Shown piece by piece: positions 53,589 to 62,937 of a stretch of DNA of 64,000 bases (position 1 is the first letter of the stretch; each line of letters begins with the position of its first letter). Location: assembly GCA_963677395.2 (NCBI GenBank), contig OY781965.2:1302001-1366000 (forward strand). Reading direction: 5' to 3'. Under the pieces are notes generated by a model. That model saw only the letters and a program-made list of their open reading frames with translations, had not been told where the DNA came from and searched no databases. The translations under genes and the position numbers were made by a program. This stretch comes from G963667975 sp963677395. Lineage in GTDB: Bacteria; Bacteroidota; Bacteroidia; Bacteroidales; G963667975.

Positions 53589-54910
53589 TGCTCTGGATTT
53601 ACAGGTTTTGTGTTAAAGCTGTCTGTTTTACGAAATACGGGTAGTACCGGAGTCCCTTCGATAGATTCTCTTAAAGTATTCGATTCTATCGCGTTTTTTA
53701 AAATAGGCAATACTTCCTTGTATGCATCAAGCGTATATCTGATGTCTTCTTCTGAATGCGAATAACACAGAGTGTGAAAGCCAGACCAGAGTATTCCTCT
53801 TCGGATGAGTTCTTGTTGTACCAGCGATTTTTGTAACAAAGGATCTCCGTTTTTTTCAGAAAACTGTACGATTGTTCTGTAAGGATAGCCTGTAGCAACA
53901 ACTGATGAAAGATCAATTGACTGACAAATTTCATTAAATCCGTTCTTTAGCATCAATCCCATCGTAAACAGGTAGTCGGGAACTCTGTTTATTTTCATAT
54001 ATTCAATGGTTGCTTTTACTGCAGCCAGCGATAGCGCTTCTCCTCCAAATGTGTTGAAAAAGAACACATCTTCTTCAAGTACATGGAAAAATTTACGTTT
54101 GCCGGTTAGAATAGATATAGGCATGCCATTTGCTACAGCTTTCGAAAAAGTTGCCATATCGGCATCAACACCAAAATATTCCTGAGCACCGCCTAATGAA
54201 ATACGAAATCCCGTCCACATTTCGTCAAAGATGAGTAATATTCCTTTTTCCGTGCAGAGGTCACGAAGTTTATGTAGAAAATCATTTTGAGGTTCTTCAA
54301 ATACTACCGGTTCCAGAATTATTGCTGCAGTATTTTTATCTATTGATTTTGCAACGGATTCAATATCATTATAATTAAATGTAAACGTCAGGCTCTGAAT
54401 TTCTTTTGGAATACCACTGTTGCGGGTCATTGTGCTAACGTACCAATCGTGCCAACCATGATATCCGCAACATAATATTTTATCTTTACCCGTATATGCC
54501 CGTGCAATTCTGATTGCAGCACTGGTTACATCTGCACCTCCTTTACTAAAGCGGATAGCTTCTGCATTGGGAACTGTATCTCTGATAAGTTCTGCAACAT
54601 CAACTTCAAGTGGGTGCATTAAAGAAAAAGTAATCCCATCAGAGAGCTGTTTCCGGATAGCTTCATCCACAGCGGGGAAGCAGTAACCCAGCGATATGGG
54701 GCCGATTGCCATATTGTAATCGAGAAATCTATTTCCATCTACATCCCAAACATAAGCTCCTTCCCCTTTTTGAAGATAGATTGGAGCTACGCCCTGAACG
54801 TATTGAGAAGGTCCTTTTGCCATTGTTTGTGAAAAACAAGGAATTAAATCCTTCGCTCTTTCGTACACAATCTGTGAATTTGTAATTTCTGGAAATCTGT
54901 TTGTTCCCAT
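53585..54910 (-). CDS. Class III (GSA-type) aminotransferase
   Basis: 441 residues. Fold-type I PLP enzyme with GGADVTSAAIRIARAYTG, CCGYHGWHDWYV, LIFDEMWTGFR and PLP-binding Lys257 (ATFSKAVANGMP). It resembles glutamate-1-semialdehyde aminotransferases, but the operon context points to a sugar substrate. Partner of the overlapping SDR. The choice of this class is unusual, since sugar aminotransferases in nonulosonate pathways are normally of the DegT/PseC type. Confidence 0.82.
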   Translation of the reverse strand: MGTNRFPEITNSQIVYERAKDLIPCFSQTMAKGPSQYVQGVAPIYLQKGEGAYVWDVDGNRFLDYNMAIGPISLGYCFPAVDEAIRKQLSDGITFSLMHPLEVDVAELIRDTVPNAEAIRFSKGGADVTSAAIRIARAYTGKDKILCCGYHGWHDWYVSTMTRNSGIPKEIQSLTFTFNYNDIESVAKSIDKNTAAIILEPVVFEEPQNDFLHKLRDLCTEKGILLIFDEMWTGFRISLGGAQEYFGVDADMATFSKAVANGMPISILTGKRKFFHVLEEDVFFFNTFGGEALSLAAVKATIEYMKINRVPDYLFTMGLMLKNGFNEICQSIDLSSVVATGYPYRTIVQFSEKNGDPLLQKSLVQQELIRRGILWSGFHTLCYSHSEEDIRYTLDAYKEVLPILKNAIESNTLRESIEGTPVLPVFRKTDSFNTKPVNPEQ

Positions 54911-54923
54911 TTGTTTGTCTTTT

Positions 54924-55430
54924 TTAAAAGTTGTTGATTCTTATCTTAATCACGATTTTTTTAACTTCTTCCGGCTTATCAACCGCTATTCCGGGCTGGT
55001 GAATATCATTTGGGAAAAAAATAAGAAACATGCCTTCGTCAGCAGTAATTAAATGATGCAATTCACCTTTATACCAGCAAATATCCCGCTCGGGAATATA
55101 TTCTGATATAGGTTCGAAGTTATTTATTTCTCCAAATCCGAATGACTCGGATCCTTCAATGATGTATTGCAGATCTACAAACTGTTTGTGAGACTCCCAT
55201 TTTTCCTGATCAAACTCATGAGTGAGATATTTTGAAACATGGGCATGTATTCTGTCGTTTTCTATTACATACGATCCGGGATTAAGCTTGCTCAGATTTT
55301 GTTTTTTCAGATATTTAAAAGCTCTTCTGAAGTTAGATCCTAAATCCTTGTAGAAAAATGCATTTGAAAGGTGATCAACGATCATAGTTGGTTTTGGATT
55401 TTTAGTTATTATGTTGAATGCGGGTAGCAA
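54924..55430 (-). CDS. YhcH/YjgK/YiaL-family protein
   Basis: 168 residues. KLNPGSYVIENDRIHAHVSKY, HKQFVDLQYIIEGSESFG, and LIFFPNDIHQPGIAVDKPEEVKKIVIKI are the family's cupin-like motifs with metal-binding His residues. Relatives sit in sialic acid gene sets, where NanQ helps anomer interconversion. Here it may act on the free sugar. It lies 13 bases from the aminotransferase gene and overlaps the transketolase gene by 29 bases. The start could be internal (M at residue 16), which would shorten the overlap. Confidence 0.78.
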   Translation of the reverse strand: MLPAFNIITKNPKPTMIVDHLSNAFFYKDLGSNFRRAFKYLKKQNLSKLNPGSYVIENDRIHAHVSKYLTHEFDQEKWESHKQFVDLQYIIEGSESFGFGEINNFEPISEYIPERDICWYKGELHHLITADEGMFLIFFPNDIHQPGIAVDKPEEVKKIVIKIRINNF

Positions 55431-57378
55431 GTATTTCCCCTTTAATTCTGTGATAATTTAATACTTCGGCAGGTGTTCCGCACTCAGGATATCCGTCAAT
55501 TCCAAATATTTTGAACGATCTCGTTTCAAGTGCATTATGTTTTGCCAATATTACGAAAAGGGATTCTCCCAAACCTCCAGTAGTAGAGTGATCTTCCAGA
55601 ACGAAAATGGATCTGTACGTTTGGATTGTATGTAAAAACCATTCGGCGGAAGTGCAATTTAACCAGGGAAGACTAATAATTTTGAGTCCAAAGTTTTCAC
55701 ATTCAAGAATTTCGGAAGCAAGTAAAGCTTCGTGAAGCATTACAGGTCCATATGCAAACAGAACAGCATCATTTCCTTCCCGCAGGACAACTCCTTTTCC
55801 TTTTGTAAGTACATAATTATCAGGAAGTTCGATACTTCTGGGAGAAGGGCTGATATTCATTCGTATAACACAATTTTGTTTTGAATGATTGATGCAGTAA
55901 TCTACTACAAAAGCAGTTTCTCTAGCATTACACGGTTGAATTATTTCAAAGTTTGGTAATGCTTTTATCAATGATATATCGCGTATGCTTTGGTGAGACT
56001 TACCAGGTCCGGCGGGGATTAAGCCTGCATAATGAAATCCGTAAATAATCCGGCTTTTTTCTGTAGCATTATTATAAATTTGTTCGTTAGCACGTGAAGC
56101 TAAAAAGCTTGCAAAAGAGTTAACAACCGGAAGTAATCCCTGACGTGCTAATCCTCCGGCCATTGAAACCATATCCTGTTCTGCAATCCCATTTTCGATA
56201 AATTGTTCAGGATGTGAATTTTCGAAGAAACGTAAACGGCAGTCGGAAGAAAGATCTGCATCCAATACAATCAGTTCGGGATGGAACCATCCTGCTTGTT
56301 GTAAGGCTTTTCCGTAAGCTTCAACAACATATTCATTACTAACGGAAGTTTTGTGAAGATCAATTGCAGCCTGACTTATTGGCTCTCCTAAAGCATTGAG
56401 ATTTTTTTTTTCTTCTTTCGAAAGCAGTTCTTCGATATCGGTTAATTCAATCGGAGCAATATTTAATTCGCGGGTTTTTTCCTGAATTCTCAGGTGAATT
56501 TCATTAAATGCAAATTCAAATGTATGATTATCAGGAGCTCCCGCATGCCATGGGTATAACCCGTTGTTTTTTTGCATCGCATTTGGATGTTCCATAAACG
56601 AAACACCTTTTCCTTTAAGAGTATCCGCGATAATGAATACTGGTAATTCCGGATGTTCTACTGCAAATTGCAACGCTTCTGCTATTTGAGGAAAATCATT
56701 TCCATTGATTCGTAGAACAGTCCACCCAAAAGCTGAAATTTTTATTTCAAGGTCAGCAAGATCAAGAATTTCATTTACGGCTTTATCTGATTGCACTTTG
56801 TTATGATCCATAATCACCGTAATTTTTTTTACTTTCTGATGTATAGTTGATTGTAATGCCTCAAAGTTTTGCCCTTCCTGAAATTCGCCATCCCCGGTCA
56901 TGACAAAAACATGACCGTTGTATCCTTTATATTGTTTTGCCCAAGCCATTCCTTTTGCTTTGGATATTCCCATGCCTAATGAACCGGAATTTGCTTCAAT
57001 ACCCGGAACTCTTATATCAGGATGACCATCAATGCCGTTCAATCTGCGAAGTCTTACATAACGTTCTTCCGGAATAATACCCAATGAATAGAGCACAGAA
57101 TAGAGGCCGGGAACATCATGCCCTTTAGAGGAAAAGAAAATATCACGGTCAGGATGACTTATTCCCAGTTTTGAAAGATTCATCTGCTTGTAATAAAGCC
57201 ATACAAAAAGATCCATGGAGCTTAAGCTGGAACCCAAATGTCCAGATCCGGCATTTTTGACTATAGTTAACGTGTTTAACCTGCACATGTCAGAAATCAA
57301 CGAAAGCTTTTTATCTGTTTCGATTTCTGACCGGTTTATTTTGTCAAACTCGATTTTACGGATTAATTGTAAATTCAT
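55402..57378 (-). CDS. Transketolase, single-chain
   Basis: 658 residues, full length. The TPP-binding region has FVMTGDGEFQEGQNFEAL and VIMDHNKVQSD, and the N-terminus has GSGHLGSSLSSMDLFVWLY. The pyrimidine domain includes VLDADLSSDCR, FIENGIAEQDMVSMAGGLA and FASFLASRANEQI. Transketolases move two-carbon ketol units between sugars. Its place inside a ulosonic acid operon, with starts and stops overlapping both neighbours, suggests it makes an unusual sugar precursor rather than serving the pentose phosphate pathway. Confidence 0.87.
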   Translation of the reverse strand: MNLQLIRKIEFDKINRSEIETDKKLSLISDMCRLNTLTIVKNAGSGHLGSSLSSMDLFVWLYYKQMNLSKLGISHPDRDIFFSSKGHDVPGLYSVLYSLGIIPEERYVRLRRLNGIDGHPDIRVPGIEANSGSLGMGISKAKGMAWAKQYKGYNGHVFVMTGDGEFQEGQNFEALQSTIHQKVKKITVIMDHNKVQSDKAVNEILDLADLEIKISAFGWTVLRINGNDFPQIAEALQFAVEHPELPVFIIADTLKGKGVSFMEHPNAMQKNNGLYPWHAGAPDNHTFEFAFNEIHLRIQEKTRELNIAPIELTDIEELLSKEEKKNLNALGEPISQAAIDLHKTSVSNEYVVEAYGKALQQAGWFHPELIVLDADLSSDCRLRFFENSHPEQFIENGIAEQDMVSMAGGLARQGLLPVVNSFASFLASRANEQIYNNATEKSRIIYGFHYAGLIPAGPGKSHQSIRDISLIKALPNFEIIQPCNARETAFVVDYCINHSKQNCVIRMNISPSPRSIELPDNYVLTKGKGVVLREGNDAVLFAYGPVMLHEALLASEILECENFGLKIISLPWLNCTSAEWFLHTIQTYRSIFVLEDHSTTGGLGESLFVILAKHNALETRSFKIFGIDGYPECGTPAEVLNYHRIKGEILATRIQHNN

Positions 57379-58175
57379 TATTCCAAAGCTTTTTTGTATT
57401 CTTCAATATTTTCCAGTTCTTCCAGATAATTTATATACCAATATTCACCTGCATACATTTCATTCAACTTCATTAATTCAGGCTTTTCCTGAAGTAGGTT
57501 TAGAATATCGTACATCCCAAAATCAGGATTGTTACTGTATAGGTTTTTATATACATGATAAATAAAGTCGTAATCCTCTTCATAATCGATTGTCCAGCGG
57601 TGAGTTAAAGAGTAATAGAGTCCACAATCCCATTCTACATTTCCAATGTGAAATAATTCCGGATGTTCCCATATATAAGGAGTTGTGTGTTCTCTTTCAA
57701 AAGGTTTTGAAGCTTCAAGCCAGGCTTTTTTTAATATATGGAAAGGAATGACTTCCACATCATTTCCATCCGGATAACTTGCAGGGTGAAGATTGCTGAA
57801 ATAGTCCCAGTTATCAGGGCTTTCCATGAAACAACCAATAACTCTGTCGATGATAGAAGGATCAATTAACGGGCAATCGGAAGGAATTTTAATTACTACA
57901 TCAGCATTGTATTTTAATCCAGCCTGATAATGTCTGTCTAAACAGTCATCAGGATCTCCTCTGAAACAATTGATTCCAAATTCGTTGCAAAGACTCTGGA
58001 TAATATCATCTTCCGGCAAGATGGTTGTAGCCACTACAATTGTTCCGGTAAGTTGCGACTGCTTTACGCGTTCAATCATTCTGATTAATAATGGTCGTCC
58101 CTCAATGGGTAATAATACTTTGCCCGGAAGCCTTGTAGAGGCTGTCCTTGCCTGAATTACAGTTATTATATTCAT
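57378..58175 (-). CDS. SpsF-like cytidylyltransferase
   Basis: 265 residues. Nucleotide-binding start VIQARTASTRLPGKVL, then RMIERVKQS, VVATTILPEDD, CFRGDPDDCLDRHYQA and KIPSDCPLIDP. This pattern matches SpsF and CMP-sialate synthase-type enzymes that activate ulosonic acids with CMP. It overlaps the transketolase gene by one base. Expected to act on the dephosphorylated NeuB product. Confidence 0.82.
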   Translation of the reverse strand: MNIITVIQARTASTRLPGKVLLPIEGRPLLIRMIERVKQSQLTGTIVVATTILPEDDIIQSLCNEFGINCFRGDPDDCLDRHYQAGLKYNADVVIKIPSDCPLIDPSIIDRVIGCFMESPDNWDYFSNLHPASYPDGNDVEVIPFHILKKAWLEASKPFEREHTTPYIWEHPELFHIGNVEWDCGLYYSLTHRWTIDYEEDYDFIYHVYKNLYSNNPDFGMYDILNLLQEKPELMKLNEMYAGEYWYINYLEELENIEEYKKALE

Positions 58176-58182
58176 GTTTTGC

Positions 58183-59190
58183 TTAGTTTAAGGATGTAAG
58201 AATCGATTTTTCTCCGGTTATTGTTTCTCCAAATATTTTTTCATGAACGGCTTTTGCAATGTAGTAAGCAGATTTTCCTTCATTTTGAATAGGGCACATT
58301 GATTTTAACCACTTAATGTCAAAGTCAGAGATTACTTTTTTCCCTAATGCAATACCAATATAAACAACAGACGAGTATTTGGTAATCAATATATTGCAAT
58401 TTGCAATCATTTCATTGATATTTTCTGATTGAAAAATCAGAGCATTCGGAGCATATTTTTCAATTTCTCGAACAGCTCTTTCTTTCCATTCGTTGGGGTG
58501 TAGTTTGAAAATCAATTGACGTCCATCTGCAATTTTTAGTGCATTCTGAATAAATTCTTTACGATTTTCATAATTTAAGGTTTCTCTTCTGTCGGAAGTA
58601 GCTACTAAAACAAAATCATGAAATTCAAAATTATTATATGTATATTGTTTTGCATGATCAAAGTTTGGAATACCGGTAACAAATATTTTTTCAGGATGAA
58701 CACCTTTCCGGATAAAAAGCTCTTTATATCCTTCCGATGCCACAAAAAACATTGCATATTTGTCAGATAGTCCGGTTGCGGAGGTGCCAGCCATCCATCG
58801 AGGAAAGCTTAAATTTCGAACTAGGTAATACATCAGGTTCTCAGGATCAGTCATGCCTTCCTGTACCAGAATCACTTTTTTCTTTTCTATATTTTTCGGA
58901 ATAATTAGATCCTGACATGTAAATACAAGGTCATATTCATGCTTAATTCCTTTATAATCTATTTTTAAGCGATGCTCCATTATAAACTGTTCGGTTTGAT
59001 ATTTGAAATCTCCGGCTAAAATTGTGAAATCGAGTACGCCGTTTTGAGCAAGAAAATCGAGCGTTCCATCAGAATAATACGGGGTGAAATAGCAATTAAA
59101 ATCATCGAAATAGAGAGATATTTGATACATCATACTTGTTTGATTCAGCGAGCCTCCAATAAATAAAATGTTTCTCCGTGATGTTTTCAT
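58183..59190 (-). CDS. GT-B-like surface-glycan transferase (CDP-glycerol glycerophosphotransferase-like)
   Basis: 335 residues. No membrane segment. KVILVQEGMTDP, KIFVTGIPNFDHAKQY, LVATSDRRETL, LIFKLHPNEWKE and CNILITKYSSVVYIGIALGKKVISDF match the layout of CDP-glycerol glycerophosphotransferase-like and capsule GT-B proteins, with the conserved HPN and T-K-Y-S-S-V motifs. First gene of the operon, so it may transfer the CMP-activated product. The exact family is uncertain. Confidence 0.6.
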   Translation of the reverse strand: MKTSRRNILFIGGSLNQTSMMYQISLYFDDFNCYFTPYYSDGTLDFLAQNGVLDFTILAGDFKYQTEQFIMEHRLKIDYKGIKHEYDLVFTCQDLIIPKNIEKKKVILVQEGMTDPENLMYYLVRNLSFPRWMAGTSATGLSDKYAMFFVASEGYKELFIRKGVHPEKIFVTGIPNFDHAKQYTYNNFEFHDFVLVATSDRRETLNYENRKEFIQNALKIADGRQLIFKLHPNEWKERAVREIEKYAPNALIFQSENINEMIANCNILITKYSSVVYIGIALGKKVISDFDIKWLKSMCPIQNEGKSAYYIAKAVHEKIFGETITGEKSILTSLN

Positions 59191-59466
59191 GATAATTTGT
59201 TTCGGTACAAAGTTAGATTAACAATGTGTCATCAATCTTAAGGATAGGCTAAGTTAGTTTTAAGTAATAATTACCTTATTGTAAAGTGGGTGATACTTTA
59301 ATGTTAAGTGTCTTTGCGATTTTTAAACTTTTCTTAATCGATATGTCTAATAATTAATGATTTATAATGTAAAACTTAAACAAGGGATAACAGTTTAATT
59401 AGAACTCACATCTACCTTTATGCCTTGTGAAAATCTTGATTTTGAAACACAAATACCTAAATTAAT
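59191..59466. other. Divergent intergenic region before the sphingomyelinase-like gene
   Basis: 276 bases, AT-rich, between the divergent operon start (59190) and the plus-strand gene (59467). It should hold both promoters; none was identified with confidence. Confidence 0.4.
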
Positions 59467-60387
59467 ATGTATTTGAATCCCTCTTTTGTAACGACGAAGA
59501 TGTTGCTTTTGCTTTCGGTACTGATGCTTTATACCATAAAAATGAGTAATTCGACATCTACTGGTATATTGCATAATAATCAAGTGTCAACAAATCAATT
59601 TTTAAAAATTCTTTCCTGGAATATTTATATGCTGCCATATATCGGATGGATGAATGATAATACGAAACGAGCAGAGGTTATCGCAATGATATTGGAAAAT
59701 GAAAACTATGATATTCTCGTTTTTCAGGAAGCTTTTGATTCTTCGTGTCGGAATCGTATTTTAAAACACCTTTTTTATGATTATCCTTTTCAATACGGAC
59801 CCGTAAATTCTGAACGAAATTATTTTGAAACCAATAGTGGTTTATGGGTGTTGAGTAAAATCCCTTTGAAAATAGTACAGTCAATAGAGTTTGAAGAGGA
59901 AAAAAGCTTTGATGCAATTTCACGTAAAGGAGCCGTACTTTTTCAGGGAAAATATAATGAGAATGATTTTCAGTTATTGACTACTCATTTACAGGCTGAT
60001 GAGTTTAATTATGCTCGAAAGAGTCAGGAAAAACAATTAGTTACTCAGCTTTTGATTCCTTATGCTAAAATGGGTATTCCTCAAATTATTTGTGGGGATA
60101 TGAATATTTCATCAAAAGATTTGCAAGACTACTATTACATGATTTTTACCTGCAAATGTGAAAATAGCCTATACTTTAGCACCCATGCGGTAAGTTACAA
60201 TGAAGTGGAGAATAAACTGGCTGCTAAAAAAATACCTCGTTCCAGATCACTGGATTATATCTTGTTAAGAAGGAATGAGAGTTTTATTACAATTAAACGT
60301 AGATTGAGGGTTTTTAAAGGTCTTGAAATAAACGGTTTATTTGATCTTTCTGATCATTATGCAATAGAAGCCGAGATACAACTTTAA
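59467..60387 (+). CDS. Sphingomyelinase C-like endonuclease/exonuclease/phosphatase-family protein
   Basis: 306 residues. An N-terminal hydrophobic stretch (about 10-25, TKMLLLLSVLMLYTIKM) is a signal peptide or anchor. The EEP fold shows WNIYMLP, FQEAFDS (Glu), TTHLQAD (His), CGDMNIS (Asp, Asn), SLDYILL and SDHYAIEAEIQ (Asp-His). The WN(I)YMLP and FQEAFD forms are typical of neutral sphingomyelinases. Bacteroidota contain sphingolipids, so a host- or self-lipid role is possible. It stands alone between the sugar operon and an IS1380 remnant. Confidence 0.78.
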   Translation: MYLNPSFVTTKMLLLLSVLMLYTIKMSNSTSTGILHNNQVSTNQFLKILSWNIYMLPYIGWMNDNTKRAEVIAMILENENYDILVFQEAFDSSCRNRILKHLFYDYPFQYGPVNSERNYFETNSGLWVLSKIPLKIVQSIEFEEEKSFDAISRKGAVLFQGKYNENDFQLLTTHLQADEFNYARKSQEKQLVTQLLIPYAKMGIPQIICGDMNISSKDLQDYYYMIFTCKCENSLYFSTHAVSYNEVENKLAAKKIPRSRSLDYILLRRNESFITIKRRLRVFKGLEINGLFDLSDHYAIEAEIQL

Positions 60388-60444
60388 TCCAGATTATTAA
60401 AATATGAGCGAAATTCGGTTGTGATACCAAGATAAATTCTGAAT

Positions 60445-61775
60445 TTAACCCAAATTACGCATTAGAAAACGTAAAGGGGAAGTTGACTTGATTTGTTTGG
60501 TTCCACACCCTTCAAACCACTGCCTTCGTTTCATGTTCAAGCTCAATTTGAGGGTATATTTGTTGTTGATTTTCTGAAAATACGCACCAATAAAAGTCTT
60601 GTATCTCAGTGTTGATAAGGTATGCTGAACTTTTGAATTGAGCAGGAACTGCCGGAACAATGCCATTAGGTTATAAGCAAGCATAGTAAAGATCAAAATT
60701 GCTTCGGTTCCGAAAAATGATTGCATGTTGAAACTATCAAACCCAAAGTCGTATTTGAGTTCTTTGATCCGTTTTTCTGCATCGTCGTGTCCACGATATA
60801 GCCGCCAAACATCGGCAGCAGATAGGGTGAGATTGGTAATATAGGCTAAATATCGGTACTGTCGGTAATAATCTTCATCTTGAAAAAGTTTTAGCATTTT
60901 TCCTGCAGCTTTGGGTCGTTTTTCAATCTTTTGCCTGACCACGATCATCCTGCGTGGTTTGTCCCACAACTGCCCTTTGTATTGTAATTCGCGGATTTCA
61001 ATACCTTCATCAAGTGTTGTTCAAACTTGGTTTCCTACAATAATACGCTGGATTGGTTCATAGAAACGTGTAGCAACGATATAGTTGATGGTTTTCTCTT
61101 TCCTTTCCAGATAATCAAATACGTCCCTCCCGAAGAATCCATTATCGAGGCGTAACAGACTGATGTTTCTATCCTTCAAATAGGTAGAGGTGTTTTCCAG
61201 AAAGGGGATAAAACCTTCGGTAGATCGGTATTGCCACTTCTTAACCAAAGGTTTGCTACCAGCTTAACATCCGAAACAAAGGCAATAATGGAATTGTGAG
61301 ATGCCCTGCCCGGTTTGTGCGGGTTTATCGCCATGCTTGACTCCTTGCTGCTCTCTGTAGCGGGTCAAAACCGATGAATCACAATCAAGGGTATAATTAT
61401 CAAACTGTATCAAATTGAATACCCAGGAATAGAAATGGTCGCTTACCAGTTGGTTGGTAGCTTGTGTGAACCTGGCAAAATGCCGTTTATAAACGTCCTG
61501 CGCCGGAGATTGCTTCCAGCCAAAGATCTTCTTTAATGCTTCATCATGGCGGGTAACCTCTGTATGCATAAACCGATTTGCCCCGCACCAAATACTCACT
61601 AAAAATGATTCAATGATTGAGACTGGTGAGTTACCCTTGTTTGATCCGGTTGCGGCAAATCAATGCAGTTCTCAACCTGCGATTTGAACCTTATTTTGTC
61701 CAGCATTTGGCGCAAAAACACCATTCCGCCCCATGGCGTAATCTCTTGATTGGTATAGCTTATATCGAATTCCAT
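60445..61775 (-). pseudogene. Decayed IS1380-family transposase
   Basis: Pieces in several frames make one IS1380 transposase: start EITPWGGMVFLRQMLDKI (61775 down), SIWCGANRFMHTEVTRHDEAL, LRLDNGFFGRDVFDYLERKEKTINYIVATRF and C-terminal WRLYRGHDDAEKRIKELKYDFG. At least two frameshifts (near 61650 and 61310) and one stop (near 61020) break it. The element is inactive. It lies just after the sphingomyelinase-like gene. The 57-base gap to that gene and the 304 bases after it hold no other gene. Confidence 0.82.
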
Positions 61776-62079
61776 ACTTCAAATATACCTATTGCTAAGC
61801 ATTAAAAATTCCTATCGCGTAATTTTTGTTAAATATTTATTAATTGGAATTTTCAGTACATTTGCATAAACCATGTTAATATTGACTACTTAACCATTTT
61901 CTATAGCTTTTTATTTCATCTTTAAATATTTACAACTTAACGGAGTGAAGATGAAACTTTTTTCTATCTTTGAATGAGTAAACTGTTTTTGGAGAGGTGT
62001 GCCAGATAATAGCTTGATTGTCGGGTGTTTAATTCTTGTACTCAGTTTGAAAAATAAGATCGCATAAAATATAAACCAT
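61776..62079. other. Intergenic region upstream of the redox protein
   Basis: 304 bases, AT-rich. Two TAnnTTTG-like boxes (TACATTTG near 61860 and TATCTTTG at 61965-61972) could be promoters for the gene at 62080. No other structure was recognised. Confidence 0.4.
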
Positions 62080-62928
62080 ATGGATAGTTTAAATAAAGAA
62101 AAACTAAACCCCAGAAAAGTATTCTGGAAGTGCGGAGCTTGTTCACGTGCTATGTTTCATTTACTAAATCATGAATTTGATAATTTCAAAGAAAATGAAG
62201 AGAAAGCATCGGATTTATTTGCAGGAGGCATTGCACAGAAAGGTCATCAATGTGGAATGCTATGGGGTGGTGCATTGGCGGTTGGTGTTGAATCATTCCG
62301 TAGATATAATAATAAAAGTGAAGCAATTGCCTCGGCAATTACCGCTTCTCAATACCTTGTAGAATCATTTCATAAACGGACGAAAACTGTTAATTGTCGC
62401 GATATATCAAAGGTTGACTGGGAAAATAAGTTTGATTTTGTTATTTACATGGTAAAGACAATTGCACAAGGTTTTGTATATAGCCCTTGTTTCAATCTGA
62501 TTGTAAAATGGACTCCTGAAGCAATTCTGGCCGCCAATAAAGGTTTGTCTGAAAAAACGATTCAAAGCCAGCCATGCATGAGCTGTGCAACTGAAGTTGT
62601 GCGAAAAATGGGGGCGAGCGACGAAGAGGCGGTTATGGTCGCTGGTTTTGCAGGAGGCATTGGTTTAAGCGGAAATGCATGTGGCGCTTTAGGTGCCGTA
62701 ATTTGGTATAAAATGCTTGATTGGAGCAAAAAACATCCCGGCAAAACACCTGCAATGCTTAATAATCAGGATGCAAAAGCAATATTTCGGGCTTTTTATA
62801 TTCAAACAGATTCAGAGGTACTATGCGATAAGATTAGCGGAACGCAATTTAAAACAATTGATGAACATTCTGAATATGTAAGAGGTGGTGGATGCTCCAG
62901 ATTAATTGATGCCCTTGCAAAATTATGA
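62080..62928 (+). CDS. C_GCAxxG_C_C-type cysteine-rich protein
   Basis: 282 residues with the family's Cys spacing: FWKCGACSRA (Cys18, Cys21), GHQCGMLWGG, SPCFNL, QPCMSCATE, GNACGALGA and GGGCSRL. These proteins are predicted to be redox-active and are often linked to sulfur or selenium metabolism. A cysteine desulfurase gene starts nine bases after its stop, which supports a sulfur role. No signal peptide. Function unproven. Confidence 0.78.
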   Translation: MDSLNKEKLNPRKVFWKCGACSRAMFHLLNHEFDNFKENEEKASDLFAGGIAQKGHQCGMLWGGALAVGVESFRRYNNKSEAIASAITASQYLVESFHKRTKTVNCRDISKVDWENKFDFVIYMVKTIAQGFVYSPCFNLIVKWTPEAILAANKGLSEKTIQSQPCMSCATEVVRKMGASDEEAVMVAGFAGGIGLSGNACGALGAVIWYKMLDWSKKHPGKTPAMLNNQDAKAIFRAFYIQTDSEVLCDKISGTQFKTIDEHSEYVRGGGCSRLIDALAKL

Positions 62929-62937
62929 TGTTGAAAT

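Noticed and set aside
61617..61805. Plus-strand 62-residue frame
   Set aside because: It is opposite to the start of the decayed IS1380 transposase, whose N-terminal motif EITPWGGMVFLRQML reads on the minus strand.
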